Positions 17,920 to 27,423 of a DNA stretch of 64,000 bases are shown here, piece after piece (positions within the stretch are counted from its first letter, which is position 1; each line of letters opens with the position of its first letter). The stretch is taken from assembly GCF_000422785.1 (NCBI RefSeq), contig NZ_AUGS01000010.1, forward strand, positions 90,962 through 154,961, written 5' to 3'. The translations under genes were made by a program, and so were the position numbers. The DNA is from Pseudovibrio exalbescens DSM 16456. Its GTDB lineage: Bacteria > Pseudomonadota > Alphaproteobacteria > Rhizobiales > Stappiaceae. The notes under the pieces were generated by a model. That model saw nothing but the letters and a program-made list of their open reading frames with translations, was not told where the DNA came from and did no database searches.

Positions 17920-18339
17920 TTCAGGTCGTTTACCTATTGGTCTCAGGGCGATGTCAGCAAGGGTCGAGTTGTCCAGATCGGCCAGAAAGGCAGCCTCGGC
18001 GCGTCTTAACCGAGCCTTGAGGCGGCATTGGCCATCCAAAGTGCAGGCTCCGCCGTCTTTGGCGAAGCATTCAACGAGGGGATGGTCCTCCTCTAGCAAC
18101 CGGACGAGCTCGCCCAATACCAGCTGATCGGGCGATTTTGCCAATCTTGCGCCACCACCGCCGCCGCGTTGGGTGGTTACGATGCCGACCCGAGCAAGCT
18201 GCTGCATGATTTTGCTCAGATGATTGCGGGAGAGTTTTAACTCATTGGCCAACTCAGAGGTTGAGTACATACGAGCAGGATCGCTGGCCATCCGCATGAG
18301 CATTCTTAAGCCGTAGTCGGTAAAGAGTGTCAGCTTCAT
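17917..18339 (-). CDS. Rrf2-family Fe-S transcriptional regulator (NsrR/RirA-like)
   Basis: Start at 18339 ('MKLTLFTDYGLRML', the invariant Rrf2 opening) gives 140 residues. A winged helix lies at about residues 20-75 ('STSELANELKLSRNHLSKIMQQL', wing 'RGGGGGARLAKSP'). Three cysteines, Cys91, Cys99 and Cys105, form the [Fe-S] cluster motif. The C-x7-C-x5-C spacing equals that known for the iron regulator RirA, whereas E. coli NsrR uses x4/x5 spacing; alphaproteobacterial NsrR spacing may vary. Beside NnrS and nos genes, a nitric-oxide sensing role (NsrR) is the more natural reading. Direct evidence for NO rather than iron sensing is lacking. Confidence 0.85.
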   Translation of the reverse strand: MKLTLFTDYGLRMLMRMASDPARMYSTSELANELKLSRNHLSKIMQQLARVGIVTTQRGGGGGARLAKSPDQLVLGELVRLLEEDHPLVECFAKDGGACTLDGQCRLKARLRRAEAAFLADLDNSTLADIALRPIGKRPE

Positions 18340-18673
18340 TTGTGATCCATCTCCTGAATAGGTATTTACAATTCCAATTAAAATGGCTAGCCTGATTTCA
18401 CACTTGGCGGTCTCTAATGTCAACTACACCAATCAATAGGTATTAGGAAGACTTTTGAGAATTGGCGGTTAAATGAGTGGCAGGCAGTATGTTTATGGCC
18501 AGCGTATAGCGCCTATAGTGCGTTTTTCTCGCTGGAAGTAAGTGGTCTGATTAGGTTGGCGAGATCGGCATAAAGCGAGATGGCGAACTTAAATAGGCAA
18601 ATTATATGCGTATTGAATTTGCTTTTACCTGTCGGTTTGGCGCGAAGTGATCAGCGTTGGAATAGGATCCTGA
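18340..18673. other. Intergenic region between Rrf2 regulator and nnrS
   Basis: About 330 bases with no gene. It carries two copies of the heptamer AATAGGT (18357-18363 and 18435-18441). A third copy lies just before the cytochrome c start (17458-17464), so a shared regulator site is possible. No obvious FNR/Nnr box (TTGAT-N4-ATCAA) was found by eye. Confidence 0.4.
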
Positions 18674-19885
18674 ATGTCGACGACATCACAACTCATTCGG
18701 TCTTGGCGCGGCCCAGCTGTCTTGAGCTTTGGTTTTCGCCCATTCTTTCTGGGCGCTGCTCTGTGGGCGGCACTTTCCGGAGTGGTGTGGGTCCTGATGT
18801 TGTCGGGCAAGGTGGTCTTGCCAACGGCCTTAGATCCCGTCTCCTGGCATGCACATGAGTTCTTGTTTGGATACTTAGGCGCGGTAATCGCGGGATTTTT
18901 GCTGACCGCGATACCCAATTGGACCGGACGTTTGCCTATCGTCGGGTGGCCCTTGGCAACCTTGTTTGGTTTGTGGCTCCTCGGCAGGGCTGTGGTCGCC
19001 AGTTCCGCGTTGCTCCCAACCGGTTTGGTAATCATGGTTGATCTGTCGATGCCCATTGCGTTGGCGATTGCGAGTGCCCGGGAGATTTATGCTGGTCAGA
19101 ATTGGCGCAATCTGGCAGTGCTGGCCATGCTCGTGGCGTTTATTGTGGCTAACGGTGTTTTCCATGTCAGTGCAGCTGAGGGTGAGTATGCAGCACAAGG
19201 CATAGGCATGCGTCTCGGTGTAGCCGCCGCTGTTATGATGGTGGCGGTTATTGGCGGGCGAATTGTTCCGTCATTTACCCGCAACTGGCTGGCGAAGCGC
19301 GGCGCTTCAAGAAAAACCTCGTTGCCCGCGGTGCAAGTGTTCGATCGAGCAGCTCTGATCGTGCTGTTGGCCGCACTGGCCGTATGGGTGTTCGCGCCTT
19401 TCGAGCGATTGACTGGGCTGTTTCTACTCGGTGCGGGTGCTTTTCACCTGCTGCGTTTGGCGAGATGGAAAGGGTGGCTCACATTCGCCGAGCCCTTGGT
19501 CTTGATCCTGCACGGCGCGTATTTGTTCCTCCCAATCGGGCTGCTTGTATTGGGTCTAGAAATACTCGTACCAGGTACTTTGGGTATGGCGACCGCCCAA
19601 CATGTCCTCATGGCTGGCGTTATTGGGTCCATGACACTCGCAGTCATGACCCGTGCCACTCTTGGTCATACAGGAAGATCGCTTTCGGCAGGACCTGCGA
19701 CGACCTTAATTTATGCAGCCGTAATTGTTTCTGTGTTTAGCCGGGTAGGTGCTGGCGTATGGCTTGAGCACGCCTCTCTTTTCCATGCCGTTTCTGGTTG
19801 GGCCTGGTTCGGCGCGTTTGCGGGGTTTGTTTTCGTTTATGGCCCCTTGCTGATTTCCGAGCGCAAAAAGTCGGGGGGCTCATGA
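18674..19885 (+). CDS. nnrS: NnrS family heme/copper-type membrane protein
   Basis: A 403-residue, roughly 12-helix membrane protein. The start 'RGPAVLSFGFRPFFLGAALWAALS' and 'WHAHEFLFGYLGAVIAGFLLTAIPNWTGR' are the hallmark NnrS segments with conserved histidines. 'ATLGHTGR' occurs late, in another conserved helix end. NnrS proteins protect against nitric oxide stress and accompany denitrification genes. ATG 18674 follows AGGAT. The stop overlaps the start of the next gene, so it begins a transcription unit that may run on into nosR. Known family role, not tested here. Confidence 0.92.
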   Translation: MSTTSQLIRSWRGPAVLSFGFRPFFLGAALWAALSGVVWVLMLSGKVVLPTALDPVSWHAHEFLFGYLGAVIAGFLLTAIPNWTGRLPIVGWPLATLFGLWLLGRAVVASSALLPTGLVIMVDLSMPIALAIASAREIYAGQNWRNLAVLAMLVAFIVANGVFHVSAAEGEYAAQGIGMRLGVAAAVMMVAVIGGRIVPSFTRNWLAKRGASRKTSLPAVQVFDRAALIVLLAALAVWVFAPFERLTGLFLLGAGAFHLLRLARWKGWLTFAEPLVLILHGAYLFLPIGLLVLGLEILVPGTLGMATAQHVLMAGVIGSMTLAVMTRATLGHTGRSLSAGPATTLIYAAVIVSVFSRVGAGVWLEHASLFHAVSGWAWFGAFAGFVFVYGPLLISERKKSGGS

Positions 19886-20295
19886 ACAGTATAGGCAGGC
19901 TTTGCCAGCTCCGCATACTGGTTGCCTTTGTGTTCGCCATAGGTTTCGCTGCACCGCAGGTCAGCGTAGCGCTTGAGTACGCCGCTGGAGCAGAACGCAT
20001 CTCTGTACTCGCAAATAAAACAATTGGGGGTGCGTCAAAGCATCAATTCCTGAAGCGCTCTCGCTGTCATTCCAAGTCCGCCAAGGCCAAAGGGCTGCTG
20101 TCTGAGCAGGCAAAGTCTGGCGACAGTGGATCAAATTCGACCGGATTTGAGGCATTTTCCGGAAAGGGTCTTACAGCTCTGACATATGGGTTGGGATCGC
20201 CGGCGCCCGTGTTTCTTTCCTTCGCAAAACCATTTGCCGTCTTCGGTTCTGCTGTGGCTCGTGCTCCACCGAGGTTCTACTCATGCCCCATCTGA
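19882..20295 (+). CDS. Small exported protein of unknown function between nnrS and nosR
   Basis: ATG 19882 overlaps the nnrS stop (ATGA), and the stop at 20295 overlaps the first codons of nosR by 13 bases, so the gene seems translationally coupled on both sides. The 137 residues start with a clear signal peptide ('LCQLRILVAFVFAIGFAAPQVSVA'). A short acidic/hydrophobic segment, a basic stretch with a lone cysteine ('RSRCHSKSAKAKG') and a proline-rich end follow. I recognise no domain. Paracoccus denitrificans has a small nosC gene at the same place before nosR, but I see no motif proving relationship. Tight packing argues that it is real. Confidence 0.6.
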   Translation: MNSIGRLCQLRILVAFVFAIGFAAPQVSVALEYAAGAERISVLANKTIGGASKHQFLKRSRCHSKSAKAKGLLSEQAKSGDSGSNSTGFEAFSGKGLTALTYGLGSPAPVFLSFAKPFAVFGSAVARAPPRFYSCPI

Positions 20296-22499
20296 TCATT
20301 TCCCGTGCATTGCGGTTCCTCACTGTTGTTTTCTCCCTGGCGCTATTAGTGGTACTGCCGACGGATGCTTTTTCCCAGTCGCAGAGCAATCTGTTAAGCC
20401 GCTTCCTCGCCCAAACCCCACCCTCATCACTTGTTGAAGGCGCAGACGCGTACGGCGGTGTGAAAGAAGACTTGCCGGTTGCACCGCTTCTCAAGGATGG
20501 AACCCAAATCGGGTGGGTCTGGGTCACATCCGATTTCGTTGGTACGACTGGCTACTCTGGAAAGCCAATTCACACACTGGTGGCTATTGGGCCCGACGCG
20601 ACCATCTTGGGCGCGAAACTTGTCGAACACTCGGAGCCAATCGTTTTGGTTGGTATTCCCGACGAGAAGATCAAAGCGCTGACAAGAAGTTACGTAGGTG
20701 TTGATCTCGTCGAAGAAGCGAGCTCTGGTGGCCAGTCTCATGATCTGGACATCATCTCGGGTGCGACAGTTACAATCATTGTCATAGATGACTCTATTGT
20801 GCGGTCCGGTCTGAAGGTGGCCCGCGCTCTGGAACTCGGAGGGCTTAAGCAGGCTAAAGCCCAAGGACCCAAATTCGTAATCAATGAGGATGCTCAGGCT
20901 GCGGGCGATTGGACCAGTCTCGTCGGTGACGGCACTGTTCGGCGTTTGGATTTGGACGTTTCGCAAGTCAATCAAGCTTTCGCGAATTCAGCCGATCCAC
21001 GTGCTGCCCGTCATCCTGAAAAGGGACCAGATGAGGATACCTTCATAAAGCTGGCTGTTGCTCCAGTCAGCGTGCCTGCGATTGGCAAGGTGCTGCTGGG
21101 TGAGAACGGTTATTCCGGTCTGTCTAATTGGTTGGCTGCCGGAGATCATGCATTGATGGTTGTCGGGCGTGGTCGGTATTCATTCAAGGGCTCCGGGTAT
21201 GTTCGCGGCGGGATTTTTGACCGCATACAAGTAGTCCAAGGCGACAACAGCTTTCGGTTCAGAGATCGCTCTCACAAGCGGGTTAGCAACATAGCCGTTG
21301 ACGGCTCCCCCAGCTTTAAGGAAATGGATCTGTTCAAGATCCCCGCGGACGCGGGTTTTGATCCAACCAAGCCCTGGCGGCTGGAGCTCTTGGTCCAGCG
21401 GCGTGTTGGCGCTATCGACAAGGCGTTCGTCACTTTCGGCTTGGACTATCGTTTGCCGGAAAAATACTTGAGTCCGGTCATCGCACAAAAGGTCGAACCC
21501 ACCGGCTCTGCCGCGGCGGCGGTGCAACGAGCGGACCAAAGCGAAATTGCGGCAAAGCAGGCGCTCTGGAAGCGGATCTGGTGGCAAAAACGCTTTGAAA
21601 TTGCTGGCCTGCTTGTCATGCTCGGCACGTTGACCATTGCCTTCTTTTTCCAAAGATGGCTGGTGAAGTCAGAAAAGATCACCTTCTGGTTCCGCATTGG
21701 CTTTCTTACGCTCACCCTGTTCTTCCTTGGTTGGTATGCCAACGCTCAGCTTTCCGTCGTGAATTTGATGGCTCTTGGAGGTGCCCTGGCTACTGGGTTT
21801 AGCTGGGACGCGTTCTTGATGGAGCCGCTGACATTCATTCTCTGGTTCTCTGTAGCCGCAGCGCTCTTGTTCTGGGGGCGCGGAGCTTATTGTGGGTGGT
21901 TGTGTCCTTTTGGAGCACTTCAGGAATTGTTGAACCGTGTCGCGAAGTTGGCGCGTGTTCCGCAATGGACATTGCCATTTGGCCTCAATGAGCGCTTGTG
22001 GGCCGTAAAATACATGATCTTTTTGGTGCTGTTCGGCTTGTCTCTGGCGTCTATGCCTTGGGCTGAGCGGTTTGCCGAGGTCGAGCCATTCAAGACGGCC
22101 ATTATCCTCAAGTTCGATCGTAGTTGGCCCTTTGTTCTTTTCGCGTTGGCAATGCTCGCACCCGGACTGTTCATTGAACGATTTTATTGCCGGTATGTGT
22201 GTCCACTTGGAGGGGCCCTCGCAATACCGGCGCGTATGCGGATGTTTGACTGGCTCAAGCGCTACCCTGATTGCGGTAGACCCTGTCAGACGTGTGCAAT
22301 TGAGTGTCCGGTTCAAGCCATTCATCCAACTGGAGAAATCAACCCGAACGAATGTGTGAACTGCCTACACTGTCAGGTTCTCTACCATTCTGAGAAAAAG
22401 TGTCCGGTGGTCATTCGACAGGTGAAGAGGCGGGCGAATATCGCGGCTTCTTCCGGAAAAACGGCCGCGCAGAAGCGTGCAGCCTCAACACAACCTTGA
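20283..22499 (+). CDS. nosR: NosR, membrane flavo/Fe-S protein needed for N2O reduction
   Basis: 738 residues, usual NosR length. A signal peptide (about 1-31) precedes a periplasmic FMN-binding domain with 'SGATVT' at 159-164, where the flavin is attached to threonine by ApbE/NosX. Several transmembrane helices follow (from about 430). Two CxxxCP-type motifs ('CGWLCPFGALQ', 'CRYVCPLGGAL') occur in the membrane part. A C-terminal polyferredoxin has 'CGRPCQTCAIECP' and 'CVNCLHCQ' clusters. NosR supplies electrons to, and supports expression and maturation of, NosZ. It is followed 15 bases later by nosZ. Confidence 0.96.
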   Translation: MPHLIISRALRFLTVVFSLALLVVLPTDAFSQSQSNLLSRFLAQTPPSSLVEGADAYGGVKEDLPVAPLLKDGTQIGWVWVTSDFVGTTGYSGKPIHTLVAIGPDATILGAKLVEHSEPIVLVGIPDEKIKALTRSYVGVDLVEEASSGGQSHDLDIISGATVTIIVIDDSIVRSGLKVARALELGGLKQAKAQGPKFVINEDAQAAGDWTSLVGDGTVRRLDLDVSQVNQAFANSADPRAARHPEKGPDEDTFIKLAVAPVSVPAIGKVLLGENGYSGLSNWLAAGDHALMVVGRGRYSFKGSGYVRGGIFDRIQVVQGDNSFRFRDRSHKRVSNIAVDGSPSFKEMDLFKIPADAGFDPTKPWRLELLVQRRVGAIDKAFVTFGLDYRLPEKYLSPVIAQKVEPTGSAAAAVQRADQSEIAAKQALWKRIWWQKRFEIAGLLVMLGTLTIAFFFQRWLVKSEKITFWFRIGFLTLTLFFLGWYANAQLSVVNLMALGGALATGFSWDAFLMEPLTFILWFSVAAALLFWGRGAYCGWLCPFGALQELLNRVAKLARVPQWTLPFGLNERLWAVKYMIFLVLFGLSLASMPWAERFAEVEPFKTAIILKFDRSWPFVLFALAMLAPGLFIERFYCRYVCPLGGALAIPARMRMFDWLKRYPDCGRPCQTCAIECPVQAIHPTGEINPNECVNCLHCQVLYHSEKKCPVVIRQVKRRANIAASSGKTAAQKRAASTQP

Positions 22500-22514
22500 G
22501 GAGAGGAGATACTC

Positions 22515-24464
22515 ATGGGTGATCAGGTGAACCAAACAAAACGCAAGGGGCTGAACCGCAGGCAAATGCTCAGTGCCACTGCTGCCGGCGCGGCATTTAC
22601 GGCAGGCAGTGGGGGCGGAATGGCCCTTCTTGGTGGGGCTGCTGGCCTTGGTGTGAGCGGGGGGATCAGTCCTGTCCAGGCGGCTACCGGAAAGGTGGAG
22701 CTAAGTCCGGGTGAACTCGACCCATATTTCGGCTTCTGGTCTTCCGGCCAGACTGGTGAGCTAAGAATCCTTGGTTTCCCATCAATGCGCGAGCTCATGC
22801 GTGTCCCGGTTTTCAACCGCTGCTCGGCTACCGGATGGGGGCAAACCAACGAGAGCCTCAAGGTCATGACGGAAGGACTGCTTCCAGAAACGAAGGAGTT
22901 TTTGGCCAAGCGCAATCAGGTTACATACGACAACGGCGACTTGCATCACCCGCACATGTCCTTCACGGACGGAACCTATGATGGTCGTTATCTTTTCATG
23001 AATGACAAGGCCAACACGCGTGTTGCTCGGGTTCGCTGCGATGTCATGAAATGTGACAAGATTCTCGAAATCCCGAATGCGCATGATATTCACGGCATGC
23101 GGCCCCAGAAATACCCGCGGACGGGCTATGTATTCGCGAATGGCGAACACGAAGCCCCGCTGGTAAATGATGGCTCCATTCTGGACAGCCCAGAAGAGTA
23201 CGTGAACATTTTCACGGCAATTGATGGTGACACCATGGAAGTTGCGTGGCAGGTCATTGTGTCAGGGAACCTTGATAACTGCGACTGCGACTACCAAGGA
23301 AAATATGCTTTCTCAACGAGTTACAACTCCGAGATGGGGATGAACCTTGCTGAGATGACTGCAAACGAGATGGATCACGTGGTGGTGTTCAACATCGCCG
23401 AAATCGAGAAAGCAGTTCAGAGCGGGGACTATCAGGAACTGAATGGTGTGCCGGTCATTGACGGGCGCAAGGGTAAGAACAAGAAGTACACCCGCTACAT
23501 TCCGATCCCTAACAGTCCGCATGGCATCAACACCGCGCCGGATCAGAAACACGTTGTGGTCAATGGCAAATTGTCTCCCACGTGCTCTGTGCTGGATGTG
23601 ACGAAGTTCGACGCCTTGTTCGAAGGAGACGTTGATCCGCGTTCTGCAGTAGTCGCTGAACCAGAGCTTGGTTTGGGGCCACTCCATACGGCTTTTGACG
23701 GCAAAGGCTATGCATATACGACCCTGTTCCTGGATAGCCAGATGGTGAAATGGGACATGGAAAAGGCGATCCGTGCCTTTAATGGTGAGGACGTAAGCCC
23801 AATCATCTCGAAGGTGGATGTTCACTATCAACCCGGTCATAACCACACAACCATGGGCGAAACCAAGGAAGCCGATGGCACCTGGCTGATTTCCTTGAAC
23901 AAGTTCTCGAAGGATCGGTTCCTGAACGTAGGGCCGCTCAAGCCAGAAAATGAGCAGATCATCGATATCTCTACGGATGAGATGAAGGTGGTGCACGATG
24001 GTCCAACCTTTGCCGAGCCACATGACGTGATCCTTGTGCGGAGCGACATTGTGAATCCGGTCTCTGTTTGGGATCGCGCAGATCCGTTCTTCGCGGACGC
24101 GGTTGAGCAAGCCAAAGTGGATGGGATTGAGCTGGAGTACGACAACAAGGTTATCCGGGATGGAAACAAGGTCCGGGTCTACATGACCTCCATGGCACCT
24201 GTGTTCGGTCTTGAGAAGTTCACCGTAAAGCAGGGGGATGAAGTAACCGTCATCATCACGAATATCGATGATATCGATGATCTGACGCACGGCTTCACTC
24301 TTGGCAACTATGGCGTGGCAATGGAGTTGGCACCGCAGGCCACGGCTTCGGTGACGTTCACCGCGGATCGCCCAGGCGTCCATTGGTACTATTGTCAGTG
24401 GTTCTGCCACGCGCTCCACATGGAAATGCGTGGTCGTATGCTTGTTGAGCCGCAAGGAGTATAG
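22515..24464 (+). CDS. nosZ: Nitrous-oxide reductase, clade I (TAT-exported)
   Basis: 649 residues. The N-terminus has a twin-arginine signal (Arg15-Arg16 in 'LNRRQML'), which marks clade I NosZ. CuZ-site histidine segments are seen in order: '[10 protein letters not shown]', '[10 protein letters not shown]', '[10 protein letters not shown]', '[10 protein letters not shown]', '[12 protein letters not shown]' and 'AEPHDV'. The C-terminal cupredoxin domain carries the CuA motif Cys627-x3-Cys631-x3-His635-x2-Met638. It reduces N2O to N2 in the periplasm, accepting electrons from c-type cytochromes or cupredoxins. GAGGAGAG precedes the ATG. All expected ligands appear present, so it should be functional. 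Confidence 0.98.
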   Translation: MGDQVNQTKRKGLNRRQMLSATAAGAAFTAGSGGGMALLGGAAGLGVSGGISPVQAATGKVELSPGELDPYFGFWSSGQTGELRILGFPSMRELMRVPVFNRCSATGWGQTNESLKVMTEGLLPETKEFLAKRNQVTYDNGDLHHPHMSFTDGTYDGRYLFMNDKANTRVARVRCDVMKCDKILEIPNAHDIHGMRPQKYPRTGYVFANGEHEAPLVNDGSILDSPEEYVNIFTAIDGDTMEVAWQVIVSGNLDNCDCDYQGKYAFSTSYNSEMGMNLAEMTANEMDHVVVFNIAEIEKAVQSGDYQELNGVPVIDGRKGKNKKYTRYIPIPNSPHGINTAPDQKHVVVNGKLSPTCSVLDVTKFDALFEGDVDPRSAVVAEPELGLGPLHTAFDGKGYAYTTLFLDSQMVKWDMEKAIRAFNGEDVSPIISKVDVHYQPGHNHTTMGETKEADGTWLISLNKFSKDRFLNVGPLKPENEQIIDISTDEMKVVHDGPTFAEPHDVILVRSDIVNPVSVWDRADPFFADAVEQAKVDGIELEYDNKVIRDGNKVRVYMTSMAPVFGLEKFTVKQGDEVTVIITNIDDIDDLTHGFTLGNYGVAMELAPQATASVTFTADRPGVHWYYCQWFCHALHMEMRGRMLVEPQGV

Positions 24465-24467
24465 CAG

Positions 24468-25721
24468 ATGCAGCTCCTTCGGCTTTTGACAGTGCTTCTT
24501 TCCTTGGGCCTAGCAGATGCAAGAGCCCTCGAAGTTTTGCTTGAGCCGGGGAGCGATCTGGCTGGAACCCTGGAAAGAATTAAACCCGGCGGGACAATTC
24601 GTCTTGCCGGGGGTGTTCATGAAGGTCCAATTACAATCGACAAACCGCTACGTTTTGTGTGTGACGACGGAGCTATTGTGAAAGGCAATGGTACCGGATC
24701 AGTCATTACTGTTTCGAGCCCTTCTGTCCTTGTGAGCGGATGTCAGATACGTGGTTCAGGCGATCGCCACGAAACGATCGACTCCGGTGTCCAGTTGCTG
24801 GAAGGTGCAACCAACGCCGTTGTTGAAGGCAATCATCTTACCGAGAACCTTTATGGAATTGACGTGCATGGCGCACGGAATGCTCAAGTAATAGGAAACA
24901 CTATTATCGGACCGCAAGGGCACCGAATGAACCGACGAGGTAATGGTGTATACGTGTGGAATGCACCAGGGGCAAAGGTCATAGGAAATACCATTCGCTT
25001 TGGCCGGGATGGTATATTTACAAATACTTCGCGCGATAATGTGTTTTCTAAGAATATATTTCGAGATCTACGTTTCGCAGTACATTACATGTATACGCAA
25101 GACAGTATCGTATCCGATAATATTTCGATCGGTAACCATCTTGGCTATGCGATTATGTTCTCGAAAAGCGTCAGTGTACTGAATAATGCATCGATAGATG
25201 ATCGAGATCACGGAATAATGTTGAATTACGCAAATGACGGTGTTGTTCGGGGTAATTATGTAAAGGGTACTTTGGACAGGTCTCTTTTTATCTACAATTC
25301 TCACAAGAATTCGATCAACGGCAACCGGTTCGAAGCAAGCGGAACCGGGATACATTTCACAGCGGGATCTGAGCGCAACGCCATCTACGGAAATGCTTTC
25401 ATAGATAATCGTCAGCAGGTGAAGTACGTGGGCTCCAAATGGGTAGACTGGAGTCAAAACGGCCAGGGGAACTTTTGGTCGGATCATGCTGCTTATGATT
25501 TGAATAATGATTCCATAGCGGACGCGCCGTATCGCCCCAACGATGCGATCGATCGGATTTTATGGACGCAACCGGCGGCCAAATTATTGTTGGGAAGCCC
25601 GGCGGTTCAGCTGGTGCGTTGGGCGCAGAAGGCTTTTCCGGCGACACTGCCGGGCGGGGTGATTGACCGCAAGCCCCTGATGAAGCCGGTAAATCCTCAA
25701 GCGATGGAGAGTGTTCAATGA
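24468..25721 (+). CDS. nosD: NosD, periplasmic beta-helix protein for CuZ maturation
   Basis: 417 residues with a short signal peptide ('LLRLLTVLLSLGLADARA'). A right-handed beta-helix built from repeats such as 'VVEGNHLTENLYGIDVHGARNAQVIGN' split across adjacent coils covers about residues 100-300 (carbohydrate-binding/NosD repeat type). A C-terminal segment 'GQGNFWSDHAAYDLNNDSIADAPY' matches the conserved NosD end. It works with NosF and NosY in assembling the CuZ cluster. The middle of the gene (about 24900-25320) is noticeably richer in A/T codons than its neighbours. It starts 3 bases after nosZ. Confidence 0.94.
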   Translation: MQLLRLLTVLLSLGLADARALEVLLEPGSDLAGTLERIKPGGTIRLAGGVHEGPITIDKPLRFVCDDGAIVKGNGTGSVITVSSPSVLVSGCQIRGSGDRHETIDSGVQLLEGATNAVVEGNHLTENLYGIDVHGARNAQVIGNTIIGPQGHRMNRRGNGVYVWNAPGAKVIGNTIRFGRDGIFTNTSRDNVFSKNIFRDLRFAVHYMYTQDSIVSDNISIGNHLGYAIMFSKSVSVLNNASIDDRDHGIMLNYANDGVVRGNYVKGTLDRSLFIYNSHKNSINGNRFEASGTGIHFTAGSERNAIYGNAFIDNRQQVKYVGSKWVDWSQNGQGNFWSDHAAYDLNNDSIADAPYRPNDAIDRILWTQPAAKLLLGSPAVQLVRWAQKAFPATLPGGVIDRKPLMKPVNPQAMESVQ

Positions 25722-26605
25722 CACTTCAGGTCAGTGGTGCGTCGATCGTACGGGGCGGCGTTCGAACCCTCAATCAGGTGTCGCTCTCCGTCGCCAGAGG
25801 AGAGCGTGTAGCATTGGTTGGCCACAACGGAGCCGGCAAAACCACCTTGATGAAGGCGGTGCTGGGGCTCTGGCCCCTGGATGAGGGGGAAGTTAGCATT
25901 ATGGGCGAGCCGCCCGGCAGCAAGGCCGCACAGGAAAGGACGGCTTACCTGCCTGAGAATGTGTCTTTTCATCCCGCGCTGACAGGGCGGGAAGTGCTGC
26001 AGATGCTTGCCTCCATCCGAAAGGATAGCGCGTCGGTTGAGCGCCTTTTGGAGCGCGTTGGCATTGCTGACGCTGCATCCCGGCGCATCGGGACGTATTC
26101 CAAGGGGATGCGACAAAGACTTGGGTTGGCTCAAGCGTTGCTGGCACAGCCTCGATTGGCTGTATTGGATGAGCCAACCAGCGGTTTGGATCCGGTGTCC
26201 AGAAATGATTTCTACAAGTTGGTGGATGAACTCGCTGGCAATGGTACGGCGATACTCATTTCTTCACATGCGTTGACCGAACTTGAAGCCAAAACCGATA
26301 GAATTGCCATTCTTCGTAATGGGCATCTAGTCGTCAATGACACCCTCACTGCGCTCCGCCAGCAAGCGGGTCTCCCAATCAAGGTCCGGATAACAGCCAA
26401 CTCCATGCTGACTGACGCTATTGCCGAGAGTTTGGGAGGACGCAGGATAAACGGTCAGTCATTGGAACTGGTTTGTGCGCCGGAAACCAAGGTGAAGACA
26501 CTCTCACGGATAACCGAACTTGGTTCGATCATCGAAGATGTTGATGTAATCCCGCCATGCCTTGATGAGCTCTATCAATATTACAGTGCGGAGGATCAAC
26601 AATGA
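25718..26605 (+). CDS. nosF: NosF, ABC transporter ATPase for NosZ maturation
   Basis: 295 residues. Walker A is 'GHNGAGKTT' at 35-43, the ABC signature is 'YSKGMRQRLGLAQAL', and Walker B is 'RLAVLDEPTSGLD', followed by the H-loop 'ISSHALTE'. It powers the NosDFY complex that supports sulfur/copper centre assembly of NosZ. The start overlaps the nosD stop (ATGA) and its stop overlaps nosY, which indicates translational coupling. Confidence 0.95.
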   Translation: MTLQVSGASIVRGGVRTLNQVSLSVARGERVALVGHNGAGKTTLMKAVLGLWPLDEGEVSIMGEPPGSKAAQERTAYLPENVSFHPALTGREVLQMLASIRKDSASVERLLERVGIADAASRRIGTYSKGMRQRLGLAQALLAQPRLAVLDEPTSGLDPVSRNDFYKLVDELAGNGTAILISSHALTELEAKTDRIAILRNGHLVVNDTLTALRQQAGLPIKVRITANSMLTDAIAESLGGRRINGQSLELVCAPETKVKTLSRITELGSIIEDVDVIPPCLDELYQYYSAEDQQ

Positions 26606-27423
26606 GAACCGCTTTCGCCTTTGCCGCAAATGAGTTTCGAATATCCAGGCGCAACAGGTTGTTGTGGGCCTCGGTTCTGATGATGGTGCTTTTTTCTGGA
26701 GCTTTGACTCTTTTGAGTTCCGGCTCGGCGGGGAACTTGGGTGTAGACACGCTGACGGCCGCAAGCGCCAGTTTGGCAACGCTTTCTGTATATCTGGTTC
26801 CGTTGATTGCGCTGATCCTGTCTTTCGATGCAATTGCCGGCGAGCTTGAACGCGGGACGCTTGCTTTGATACTCACCTATCCAGCACCCCGATTTTCCCT
26901 GATTTTCGGGAAGTTTCTCGCACACGGCGCCACATTGGCCATTGCGCTGTGCCTTGGGTACGGCGTGGCTGCAGGCGTTTCGCTGGCAGTAGGCAGTGCA
27001 TCCATTGAAAGTGCCATGTATCTGCTGCGGCTGCTGGGCGGGGCATTACTGCTGGGGGCTTCATTTTTGGGCCTTGGCTATGCGCTCTCAGCCTGGACGA
27101 GGTCAACTGGGGCGGCCGCAGGATATGCGATCGGCGCTTGGCTGTTTGTTGTTGTCCTTTACGATGTGGCGCTTTTGGCTGGGCTTGTTGTGGACACTAG
27201 TGGCGGCCCGTTCAGCAAAATTTACTTTCCCTGGCTTTTGATTGCCAATCCGGCCGATGCCTTTCGGTTGGTAACCTTGCCAAGCGGTCAGGCCGCAGAA
27301 CTTTCCTCCGGCTTCATTTCCTCTGCTGCTGCGATGAGTGCTGGGCCTCTCGTTTCTCTGCTTGCGTGGCCTGTGGCGATGCTTGTTTTGGCCTGGATGT
27401 CCATTCGAAGGATTTCACCATGA
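26602..27423 (+). CDS. nosY: NosY, ABC transporter permease
   Basis: 273 residues with about six membrane segments. An N-terminal 'FAANEFRISRRNRLLWAS' amphipathic start and 'SFDAIAGELERGTLALILTYPAPR', the conserved elbow motif of ABC-2 permeases, are visible. It forms the membrane part of the NosFY transporter with NosD in the periplasm. It overlaps nosF upstream and nosL downstream by four bases each. Confidence 0.94.
   Translation: MRTAFAFAANEFRISRRNRLLWASVLMMVLFSGALTLLSSGSAGNLGVDTLTAASASLATLSVYLVPLIALILSFDAIAGELERGTLALILTYPAPRFSLIFGKFLAHGATLAIALCLGYGVAAGVSLAVGSASIESAMYLLRLLGGALLLGASFLGLGYALSAWTRSTGAAAGYAIGAWLFVVVLYDVALLAGLVVDTSGGPFSKIYFPWLLIANPADAFRLVTLPSGQAAELSSGFISSAAAMSAGPLVSLLAWPVAMLVLAWMSIRRISP

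Noticed and set aside
18340..18673. FNR/Nnr box upstream of nnrS
   Set aside because: No TTGAT-N4-ATCAA-like dyad was found by eye, so FNR/Nnr control is not claimed.
23313..24455. Long minus-strand open frame (380 codons) opposite nosZ
   Set aside because: It lies antisense to the unquestionable nosZ gene, has no ribosome site or recognisable domain, and is histidine/arginine-rich as expected of a shadow frame.
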